Source: Limisphaerales bacterium
Lineage (GTDB): Bacteria; Verrucomicrobiota; Verrucomicrobiia; Limisphaerales; BOG-1460
Reading direction: 5' to 3'
DNA: 46,543 bases
NCBI GenBank assembly: GCA_003159675.1
Contig: PLQC01000154.1
Coordinates: 1 to 46,543, forward strand
Shown: positions 15,225 to 21,810 of the stretch, piece after piece
Position numbering within the stretch: position 1 is the first letter of the stretch
Layout of the letters: every line of letters begins with the position of its first letter
Made by a program: the position numbers and the translations under genes
Notes under the pieces: generated by a model
The model's input: the letters and a program-made list of their open reading frames with translations, nothing else
The model's database searches: none
Told to the model about the DNA's origin: nothing

Positions 15225-16786
15225 GCAATACCCGTATCGCGGAGTCCGGTCAGCCGTTGCGCCAAGAGCGCTGGTGTTCGAGCGAAGAGATTGAACAGGG
15301 TTTGCTGGCGAATATCGTGGCCCGGCGTTGCTCCGTACTGGACACCCCCAAAGAGCGTGAATTGATTTGGGCGCTTCAACATTTCAGTCACCAGCCTGGC
15401 GGCCTGCGGCGGGTTGCAAGTGACCTGGTCGCGATGTTCCCCGGCAGGCTCGGCACCAAATCAATGCAGCGATTCGGAATGAAGCCGGGCCGGGTCTATA
15501 ACGTCAATCAAATCAAGTTGATTCGCAAGGAACTCGGACCGGATGAACCGAGTTTGCCCTTGCGCGGTGATGTAGCCTTTGACTTTTCCGAGTTCGCGGG
15601 CAGCCGCGACACGGCGGATGATCGCCCGACTTCCTATAGGCTTGAAGACTTTTGGAATGGGGAAAAAATCACCACGGAAACGCTGCCGGGTTTTCTGGAA
15701 GAGCTTTGCCTGAACCCAGCTCTACCCGTCGCAGATTGTCATCCTTGGTTTTTCCAGGATTTGATCGCGTCTCTTTGGGAGTATCTCGACAGCCGGGCGG
15801 GGAGTCTCCATAGAACCGCCGTTGTCACGGAGATTGGGACGATCATCTATGACTCCCTGGATTACGTGGCGCAGTCCAAATGCCTTGTGCTCATCGAAGG
15901 CGCTGCCCGCACGGGCAAAACTTTTGCAGCGAAGCAGTATGTTGCTGAGCGGCCTGGCCGCGCGCGTTACGTCCAAGTCCCCTCGACAAATGACGATATT
16001 GGCTTCTTCAGGGCAATCGCGAAAGCCCTTGGGGTTTCCTGCGGCCGCTCCTGGAAAGCGGTCCAATTGCGCCAGCGAATCGAGGACGTGTTGCAGACCG
16101 GCGACTTGATCCTGGTGATGGACGAGGCCCATTTTTGCTTTCCCGTCAGTGATTGCCGGCACAGTCTGCCCGGCCGGGTCAATTGGGTGCTCACAGCGTT
16201 GGTGAACCAGGGCGTCGGAGTCGCTTTCTTTTCCACCCCGCAGTTCACCGCGTCGCAAGAGGCCGTCAAAAAACGAACGCATTGGGCCTCCGAGCAACTG
16301 ATTGGCCGCATCACTCATTACGAGCGTTTGCCGGAGATCTTGCCTAAGAAAGACTTGGCCAAGGTGGCAAGATCGCTCTTGCCTGAGGGAGACTCGGATT
16401 CAATCCAGGCGCTGGCGAAGTACGCGAACACCTCGGCAAAATATCTGGCCGGGATCGAATCAGCGGTCAGGCGGGCCAGATACCTTGCCCAGAAGGACGG
16501 CCGGGAAAAGGTTACGGCATCGGATATTCAGTGCGCGATCAGGCAGGGTGTCATCCCATCGGACACCGCCCTGGCGCAAGCTTTGGCTGAGGCCCAGGCC
16601 AAAGGGCGCGGGAAGCGGTTTAAGGGCGCGTTAACTGCCCCTCAAAGCCCGATTTCAGCCACCGAGGAAAGCGACGCGCCGGCAGCCAGCGAACCAATTT
16701 GTTCAGACCGAAATAAGCGTGGCATCCTGGATATTCGGAGCCTACTCCGTGCCCCCCAGGCCGAGCCTGAGCCAGTGACGACCTGA
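15221..16786 (+). CDS. MuB/TnsC-like AAA+ ATPase, transposition target selector
   Basis: The start at ATG 15221 overlaps the transposase stop; a frame open from 15185 is less likely. The 521-residue protein has an N-terminal helical region of about 200 residues, then an AAA+ module: Walker A GAARTGKT (227-234), Walker B LILVMDEAHF (Asp301-Glu302), and an arginine-rich sensor region (QLIGRITHYERLPEIL). A C-terminal lid helix bundle follows (AKYANTSAKYLAGIESAVRR). In Mu and Tn7 such ATPases coat DNA, choose the target and activate the transposase. The last 70 residues are polar and probably flexible. It is the last gene before the right end. Confidence 0.87.
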   Translation: MSNTRIAESGQPLRQERWCSSEEIEQGLLANIVARRCSVLDTPKERELIWALQHFSHQPGGLRRVASDLVAMFPGRLGTKSMQRFGMKPGRVYNVNQIKLIRKELGPDEPSLPLRGDVAFDFSEFAGSRDTADDRPTSYRLEDFWNGEKITTETLPGFLEELCLNPALPVADCHPWFFQDLIASLWEYLDSRAGSLHRTAVVTEIGTIIYDSLDYVAQSKCLVLIEGAARTGKTFAAKQYVAERPGRARYVQVPSTNDDIGFFRAIAKALGVSCGRSWKAVQLRQRIEDVLQTGDLILVMDEAHFCFPVSDCRHSLPGRVNWVLTALVNQGVGVAFFSTPQFTASQEAVKKRTHWASEQLIGRITHYERLPEILPKKDLAKVARSLLPEGDSDSIQALAKYANTSAKYLAGIESAVRRARYLAQKDGREKVTASDIQCAIRQGVIPSDTALAQALAEAQAKGRGKRFKGALTAPQSPISATEESDAPAASEPICSDRNKRGILDIRSLLRAPQAEPEPVTT

Positions 16787-16884
16787 CCGAAAAGCGAGCG
16801 AGTTTCGCGCACACCCGCCAAAAGGGTGCGCGATGTTTCTGTACAGGCGCTACAGGCACTTTGGAACTCGGAACTCCTTAAAAA
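16787..16884. other. right-end non-coding region of the Mu-like element
   Basis: No gene. It holds the stem CGCGCACACCC / GGGTGCGCG (16806-16832, two-base bulge), which may act as the operon terminator though no T run follows, and a tandem TACAGGCGC / TACAGGCAC at 16842-16859. Only one clear end core follows, at 16885. Confidence 0.5.
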
Positions 16885-16909
16885 CGTTAAGATTATCGGC
16901 GCGTTTACA
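16885..16909 (-). repeat. right terminal inverted repeat of the Mu-like element
   Basis: CGTTAAGATTATC (16885-16897) followed by 12 bases ending in CA at 16908-16909. Read inward on the minus strand it is TG-N10-GATAATCTTAACG, the same form and spacing as the left end. It is the probable R1 site and transposon terminus. Confidence 0.85.
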
Positions 16910-16980
16910 TTGCCAGTGATCTCGAGGAGATACATGGAGCCGGTCGTCGTCCGCGTGGCTCCGAAAAAATGAATGCGCAT
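16910..16980 (-). pseudogene. 5' fragment of MBL-fold metallo-hydrolase / RNA exonuclease gene
   Basis: From ATG 16980 the minus strand reads MRIHFFGATRTTTGSMYLLE, then ITGN, a close match to the conserved start of MBL-fold proteins of the CPSF/RNase J-like group (xHFxGAxxTVTGSxYLLE). The frame runs into the right end of the Mu-like element after 23-24 codons. The remaining 400 or so residues, with the HxHxDH metal site, are not at the other side of the element: the left flank is tRNA-Val. The gene is therefore dead, and insertion was accompanied or preceded by a rearrangement. Confidence 0.72.
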
Positions 16981-17114
16981 GGGGAAAAGGATGTGGGTGG
17001 GAAGGTGAAAGTCGAGAAGGGAGTGCGGGATGGGCACGGGGAAAGCCCCCCGTTGAGCACCCGCAAAAAACGCGATGGACAATTCATCGGAACCCGCTAC
17101 AGTGCAGTCCCATT

Positions 17115-17402
17115 ATGAAGAATAACTTAATCACGACCATCCTGACTTGGGTTCTGGCCGCGGGTTTGCTTCTGTCGATGTTTTTCTCCGTCAAATTCTT
17201 TTTCCAGACGAAGCAATTCCGCACGTGCCAGATGGAGATATCCCGATATCAAAACACGCACAACGGCCTGAACGTGCTGCTGAACGATCTCGTGGAATAC
17301 AGCAGGCGTGACAGGGGGATTGAACCCATTCTGGAATCGGTGGGGGTGCGCGTGACCAGAACGGCTCCGGGTGCGACAACAAACAAGCCTGCCGCCAAGT
17401 AA
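17115..17402 (+). CDS. small single-pass membrane protein, 95 aa
   Basis: One N-terminal membrane helix (LITTILTWVLAAGLLLSMFF, residues 5-24) is followed by a soluble part with a helical stretch (CQMEISRYQNTHNGLNVLLN) and a Pro/Thr/Ala-rich C-terminus. No named family. The next gene starts 4 bases after its stop and also encodes a one-helix membrane protein, so they form a pair, probably interacting in the membrane. The gene lies divergent to the truncated MBL gene and is the first intact host gene after the element. Confidence 0.7.
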   Translation: MKNNLITTILTWVLAAGLLLSMFFSVKFFFQTKQFRTCQMEISRYQNTHNGLNVLLNDLVEYSRRDRGIEPILESVGVRVTRTAPGATTNKPAAK

Positions 17403-17406
17403 ACTT

Positions 17407-17793
17407 ATGAGCGAACTCGAAAATAGAATGACGGATTCTTCCGAGCTGGCGGAATTGAAAGAAGTATGCGGGGAACTGCAGCGGCAGACGACCCTCCTGC
17501 TGGTGGGGTTGATCCTGTTGAGTTTTACCCTGGCGTTTTTCGTGGGTTTCCAGGTCAGGCGCACGGGCAGGGATCTGGATGCCATCCAGCCGCAGGCCAC
17601 GAAAATGATGATGGCGTCCGAGAAAGAAGAGCCGACGATCAATGCGTTCATGGCCAAAATCACCGAGTATGGCCGGTCTCATCCGGATTTTGCGCCGATC
17701 ATGGCCAAGTACCGGCTGAGCACCAACTCGGCCGCTTCCAAGTTGAACGCGGGGGCGCCGGCGGAGGCTCCGGCTTCCGATCTGAAAAAGTAG
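17407..17793 (+). CDS. single-pass membrane protein with cytoplasmic coil, 128 aa
   Basis: Start ATG 17407 (MSELENRMTDSSELAELKEV) is 4 bases after the previous stop; an upstream in-frame start at 17371 would overlap that gene. Residues 10-30 are a short coil, residues about 32-52 a membrane helix (TLLLVGLILLSFTLAFFVGF), followed by a soluble region (EEPTINAFMAKITEYGRSHP) ending in Ala/Pro-rich sequence. Unknown family. It converges with the LAB_N gene, with 6 bp between the stops. Confidence 0.7.
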   Translation: MSELENRMTDSSELAELKEVCGELQRQTTLLLVGLILLSFTLAFFVGFQVRRTGRDLDAIQPQATKMMMASEKEEPTINAFMAKITEYGRSHPDFAPIMAKYRLSTNSAASKLNAGAPAEAPASDLKK

Positions 17794-17799
17794 ATTTCC

Positions 17800-18210
17800 T
17801 CAGGCCACGCCGCGTTCCCGCCCGGGCAGCTTCGCCCCGCAGGAGGCGCAGAAGTTGGATTCGGGCGGACAGGACTTGCCGCAACCCGGGCAGTCCACGT
17901 GCGCGTCTTCATGCCGGGAGTGGATGATCAGGTTCCGGATGTACGGGATCCAGTTGAAGGCGTACGCAAAGATGAAGACCCAATCCCGGCGTTGAAGCGC
18001 GTAAATGAGGAACAGCAGCGACCCGCTCAGGCTCAGCCACCAGAATATGGTCGGCACCACCACCCGTTTCTTCTTCTCGGTGGCATACCACTGAATCAAA
18101 AACCGCAACGAGAAAGCGGCGTTGCCCAGCCACCCAATAACCACCCAAATGCTCCAGGCGACCCCGAGGAATTTGCCTCCGGGGAAGATCTGGTGCGTCA
18201 GCCAATCCAT
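17800..18210 (-). CDS. LAB_N-type membrane protein fused to a zinc ribbon, 136 aa
   Basis: Residues 15-95 match the lipid-A biosynthesis N-terminal (LAB_N) domain: WVVIGWLGNAAFSLRFLIQW, VVVPTIFWWLSLSGSLLFLI, WVFIFAYAFNWIPYIRNLI, three membrane helices as in the domain found before LpxB in some bacteria or alone. Residues about 108-130 are a zinc ribbon, CPGCGKSCPPESNFCASCG, with two CxxC pairs. LAB_N alone is thought to act in lipid A or lipid transfer metabolism; the attached zinc ribbon is unusual. It is likely an inner-membrane protein with a cytoplasmic metal-binding tail. Confidence 0.82.
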   Translation of the reverse strand: MDWLTHQIFPGGKFLGVAWSIWVVIGWLGNAAFSLRFLIQWYATEKKKRVVVPTIFWWLSLSGSLLFLIYALQRRDWVFIFAYAFNWIPYIRNLIIHSRHEDAHVDCPGCGKSCPPESNFCASCGAKLPGRERGVA

Positions 18211-18262
18211 AGCGGGCGAGCTTAATTCATCGGGCCAAAATCGAAAGCAGGAAGTGGCCGGG

Positions 18263-19582
18263 CTATTTCTGCGCCGTGCTCCCGCCGATGCCCTGCTTCA
18301 AATAGACCGCTCGCGCCGGGAACGCGAACGTGATCCCTTCGGCGTCGAAGCGCTCCTTGATTTTCAGGTTCAACTCCTGCATCCCGGCCTGCTGGGCCGC
18401 GCCATCCGTGCCCTTCCAGCAATGAACGACGAGGATGTTCAGTGAGGAATCCGTGAACTTGTTGAAGGTGACCGTCAGATCGGCCGTCATGGGGTGCCCG
18501 CGGTATGTTTCGTCCAGGATCTCGAGGGCCCGCCTCACCTTTTCCGCCGGCAGGTCATAGGTCAGCCCGATGTTCATTTCCGTCCGGATATTGGTGCGGC
18601 GGGTGACGTTCGTAATGGTGTCGTTCCCCACGGTTTTGTTCGGAATCGTCACGTGGTGCCCGTCCGGGCTCCGAACGCGGGTGCTGCGCAGTCCGATGGA
18701 CTCCACCGTTCCGGTCACTCCTTCCAGCCGGATCTCGTCCCCGATGCGGAACGGTTTGTCGATGAAAACCGCGACTGCTCCGAACAGATTTGCGAGCGTA
18801 TCCTGTGCGGCGAGGCCGATGGCGAGCGCGCCAACGGAAAGCGAAGCCAGCGCGCCGGTGATGTTGATGTGCAGGTTGGACGCCGTCACCAGGACCGCGA
18901 CGATGACCGCGAAGAGTTTCAGGCTCTTGCTGATGACGGGAAAGAGTTGATTGTCAAAGGCCCGATCGCTTCCCGCCTGGGCGCGCTCGCGCCACAGCCC
19001 CAGCGCCAGATCGATCAGTTTCAGCATCACGTAGGTCAGTGAGAAAGCCACGGTGAGGATGAAGCCCTTGGCGAGATAGGACTGCGCCGCCGTTCCCCAG
19101 TCGAAGATATCAAGGCCGACGTCGAGGAATACGACGAAGGCCACCACCTTGACCGGACCGCGCAGGAGAGGCACCAGCAATTCGTTGAGCTTCGTTCCCG
19201 TCTTCTCGGACCAGCGCTTGAGCCGGGCATTGGTCAGAAAATCCAAAAACTTGGAGACATAAAACGCCAGCAGGATGTACAGGAAGGAGGCGAGATATTT
19301 CCAGAGGGGATGGCCGAAAAGCTTGTGTTCGCGGAGAAAGGGCACCTCATCCAGCCCAAACGTGAGATAATCCTCGTGTGATTTCAACTCGACCAGGAGC
19401 GGGACCGCCTGGCCGGTCCGGTTTGAACCCGCAGCCTTGACCGTGACGCCCGCCGCCGTCGAAATCTTGGCATCGGGGGCGTTCGTGGGTGCGGGTTGGG
19501 CCGATGCCCACATCGCCCAGGCCAGCAACGCCAGCAGAATGAACGCGCTCGTGCCGAACAAGCGCTCGAACTTCAACTTCAT
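18263..19582 (-). CDS. MscS-family mechanosensitive ion channel
   Basis: Start at ATG 19582 gives MKLKFERLFGTSAFILLALL, a signal peptide with cleavage near WASAQP. Two or three further membrane helices precede the MscS core: SVGALAIGLAAQDTLANLFG is the pore-lining TM3 with its Gly/Ala pattern, followed by the beta domain (FRIGDEIRLEGVTGTVESIG, RSTRVRSPDGHHVTIPN) and the alpha/beta C-terminal domain. The protein forms a heptameric pore that opens on membrane tension to release solutes. Length 439 is typical of longer MscS relatives. An upstream ATG at 19621 is in frame but would spoil the signal peptide. Confidence 0.9.
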   Translation of the reverse strand: MKLKFERLFGTSAFILLALLAWAMWASAQPAPTNAPDAKISTAAGVTVKAAGSNRTGQAVPLLVELKSHEDYLTFGLDEVPFLREHKLFGHPLWKYLASFLYILLAFYVSKFLDFLTNARLKRWSEKTGTKLNELLVPLLRGPVKVVAFVVFLDVGLDIFDWGTAAQSYLAKGFILTVAFSLTYVMLKLIDLALGLWRERAQAGSDRAFDNQLFPVISKSLKLFAVIVAVLVTASNLHINITGALASLSVGALAIGLAAQDTLANLFGAVAVFIDKPFRIGDEIRLEGVTGTVESIGLRSTRVRSPDGHHVTIPNKTVGNDTITNVTRRTNIRTEMNIGLTYDLPAEKVRRALEILDETYRGHPMTADLTVTFNKFTDSSLNILVVHCWKGTDGAAQQAGMQELNLKIKERFDAEGITFAFPARAVYLKQGIGGSTAQK

Positions 19583-19633
19583 AGCCGGCGCGAGTATCGG
19601 CCAATCCGCCGCCGGCGACAAGATTTCAACACG

Positions 19634-20197
19634 TCACTCGTTTAGGCCCCAATGATTGTGGCTCGGCGGGTCGAACGGCTCAGTCACGCCCGCAGGGGCG
19701 ATGTTCGGCCGGTTCCGGAAGGATTGGATGATTCTCTCCGCCGGTTGCGGCATGAGCGGCAGGAAATCCATGTGGAGATGGCGGGCAAAGAGCTGCAAAC
19801 TGTCGATCGCATGCCCGCTCGAGGCGGATAACATGAACGGTTCGGCGAGGAGCAGGGCCAAAGCTCCCTCCGCCTTGGTCCTCGCCTCGCGGCATCGCTC
19901 GAACCAATTGCCGACGGCGGCCGGCAGGTCGTTGCCGTGGGCCGAGAGCAGAATGATGTCCGCGTGCGCCGCGGCTTCAACCGCTTTGCTCGCGGCGGCG
20001 GGTTCCGCCAGCTCCTTGAAATTCCAGAAACTAAAATCGAAAACCGGTTCCTCTCCAAACTGTGCCCTCAACCAGTTCGCGGTTTCCATCGCGCGACCCT
20101 GCGCCACACGGTCCTCGGACACCACGACAACCCGGCACGCACTGGCCGCCATCGCCGATGCTGCGTCGGCAGCCCTGGATGAGACAGGCTCATTCAT
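19634..20197 (-). CDS. conserved hypothetical protein, Rossmann-like
   Basis: The protein begins a beta-alpha-beta pattern at CRVVVVSEDRVAQGRAMETA, continues with FDFSFWNFKELAEPAAASKA and HADIILLSAHGNDLPAAVGN, resembling response-regulator or flavodoxin-like folds but lacking the acidic phosphorylation pocket. I recall similar proteins ending in HWGLNE in Verrucomicrobia, where they often lie beside regulators. ATG 20197 is chosen because residues before it (to 20254) look non-native. It is the last gene of the xylB-thiH-thiS side, 184 bp after thiS. Confidence 0.6.
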   Translation of the reverse strand: MNEPVSSRAADAASAMAASACRVVVVSEDRVAQGRAMETANWLRAQFGEEPVFDFSFWNFKELAEPAAASKAVEAAAHADIILLSAHGNDLPAAVGNWFERCREARTKAEGALALLLAEPFMLSASSGHAIDSLQLFARHLHMDFLPLMPQPAERIIQSFRNRPNIAPAGVTEPFDPPSHNHWGLNE

Positions 20198-20381
20198 CGT
20201 TCCAATCGCCCTTTGTTCCAGCCCCAGTCTCCTGCTCGTGCCGGGATCCGGCACGGGAAGATGATTCGGACGGCTTCACCTTCAATCCTCCGACACTAAC
20301 ATCGAACCGCAACCAAAAGTTGCCCACCGCCATTCACAGGTTATTCACCGTGACGCGGCCGTTGGGTCTGGCTGGGATGCT

Positions 20382-20597
20382 TCAGCCTCCGGCGACAATT
20401 CGGACGATTTCCAACCGGTCGCCGTCGTGCAGTTGGCGTTTGGAAAACTCGGACGGAGCCACTGCTTCGCCGTTGTGTTCCACCACCACGCTGCGGGGCA
20501 GGAGATTCTGCGCGAGCAGGAATTCCTCGATCGAACACGGCAACGGGCTCTTCACCTCGCGGCCATTTGCGGTAACGGAAGTTTCATCGGCACGCAA
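20382..20597 (-). CDS. thiS: ThiS sulfur-carrier protein
   Basis: The 71-residue beta-grasp protein has the ThiS/MoaD pattern TANGREVKSPLPCSIEEFLL, VVVEHNGEAVAPSEF, and ends HDGDRLEIVRIVAGG with the required terminal Gly-Gly, which is adenylated and then thiocarboxylated to give sulfur for the thiazole ring of thiamine. It follows thiH by 13 bp on the same strand. The expected partner thiG is not next to it. Confidence 0.9.
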   Translation of the reverse strand: MRADETSVTANGREVKSPLPCSIEEFLLAQNLLPRSVVVEHNGEAVAPSEFSKRQLHDGDRLEIVRIVAGG

Positions 20598-20610
20598 ATT
20601 CGCACCTCAT

Positions 20611-21810
20611 TCAGGCCGTCAACGCCGCATCCCAATCTTTCCACACCGGATCGTAGCCGAGACGGCGTATCAGGTCGGCCACCTCCTGCGGTGAACGTCC
20701 GTCGGCGATTTGAAACTGTTCGGTTGCGTTCAGGGGCGCGGCCGTGGTCGCCACCCATTGGCTGGAACCGGCGGCCTCGACTCTGCGGCCCCGGACGGTC
20801 TGGTGCAGGTTCTCGCGGCCGGCGCCCGTGTAACCGCCGGGTTCGGTGTGGCTGCCGGCGCTCATGAGCGTGATGCCCAGCCGGACCAACCCGTCGCGCA
20901 ATTTTGGAGGCTCGCGCGTGGACAGCACGAGTCCCACATCGGGAAACATCAGGCGGAAAGCGCAAACCAGTTGCACGAGATCGCGATCCGACATGTGCGT
21001 GAGGGGGTGGAATTCGCCCGCGCACGGTCGCAATCGGGCCAGCGAAATCGTCACGTTCGCCTTCCAGCAGTTGCGCAGCAGGTAGGCCGCATGGGCCGCG
21101 ACGCTGATGGCTTCGAATCGCCAGTCCGCGAGCCCGTAAAGCGGGCTGATCCCGAGACGCCGGAATCCCGCCGCGTAGGCGCGTTCGGGTGTGCCGAGAC
21201 GCCATTCAAAATTCCGCTTCGGACCGGCGGTGTGCATCTCCGGGTAAACCTTGCGGTCGTAGGTTTCCTGGTAAACCACCAGCCCGTCCGCTCCCGCCGC
21301 GACCAGCGGCCTGTAATCCGCCGTGTCCATCGGCCCGATCTCGAGCGAAATGCTGGGCCATTCCGGGTGCAGTGCGGCGACGCATTCCCGAAGATACCCG
21401 TTGGAAACAAACTTGGGATGCTCGCCCGCCACCAGCAGGAGGTTGCGGAATCCCTGGGCCTGGAGCGCGCGGGATTCCCGCAACACCTCGTCCACGGTCA
21501 GCGTCACCCGAAGAATCGCATTGTCGCGCGAGAAGCCGCAATACTTGCAGTTGTTGATGCACTCGTTGGAAAGATACAGCGGCGCGAACAGACGGACGAC
21601 TTTGCCGAAGCGCTGTTGGGTGAGCGTGTGCGCGCGGCAGCCCATGGATTCCAACAGTTCGCCCGCCGCCGGCGAAATCAGCGCGGCGAAATCGCCCAGG
21701 GAAACAGTCGGTTTGGCGATCGCCTCGCGCGCGGCGGCGGTATTGGCGGCGCGCGACTGTTTGACCAGCGCGTCCAGCGGCAGAGAATTGAACTCGGCGA
21801 CAAAGCTCAC
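20611..21810 (-). CDS. thiH: 2-iminoacetate synthase ThiH (radical SAM)
   Basis: The protein has the radical SAM cluster CINNCKYCGFSR (CxxxCxxC) near residue 82, preceded by FAPLYLSNE, and downstream ThiH features: YQETYDRKVYPEMHTAGPKR, FRRLGISPLYGLADWRFEAI. It cleaves tyrosine to 2-iminoacetate and p-cresol for the thiazole part of thiamine. Length 399 fits. The start is GTG 21810, overlapping the xylB stop in GTGA, so translation depends on xylB. thiS follows directly. Confidence 0.93.
   Translation of the reverse strand: MSFVAEFNSLPLDALVKQSRAANTAAAREAIAKPTVSLGDFAALISPAAGELLESMGCRAHTLTQQRFGKVVRLFAPLYLSNECINNCKYCGFSRDNAILRVTLTVDEVLRESRALQAQGFRNLLLVAGEHPKFVSNGYLRECVAALHPEWPSISLEIGPMDTADYRPLVAAGADGLVVYQETYDRKVYPEMHTAGPKRNFEWRLGTPERAYAAGFRRLGISPLYGLADWRFEAISVAAHAAYLLRNCWKANVTISLARLRPCAGEFHPLTHMSDRDLVQLVCAFRLMFPDVGLVLSTREPPKLRDGLVRLGITLMSAGSHTEPGGYTGAGRENLHQTVRGRRVEAAGSSQWVATTAAPLNATEQFQIADGRSPQEVADLIRRLGYDPVWKDWDAALTA

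Larger units (their letters stand above)
4085..16909. mobile_element. Mu-like transposable element carrying a capsid gene (12,825 bp)
   Basis: The left end at 4085 reads TGAGTCTTGGCG then GATAATCTTAACG; the right end, read inward from 16909, is TGTAAACGCGCC then GATAATCTTAACG. Both start with TG and have the 13-bp core exactly 12 bases in, as expected of transposase sites at MuA-type ends. Between them lie a divergent repressor operon and a rightward operon ending in MuA- and MuB-like genes. The base quadruplet TTGC flanks both ends (4081-4084 and 16910-16913), possibly a target duplication, although 5 bp is usual for Mu and Tn7. HK97-type capsid and baseplate-hub-like genes are present, but no terminase, portal, protease, tail tube or lysis gene. 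The right end interrupts an MBL-fold gene. Confidence 0.85.

Noticed and set aside
4080-16914. Five-base target site duplication at the Mu-like element
   Set aside because: GTTGC on the left and TTGCC on the right do not match over five bases; only the four-base TTGC repeat is supported.
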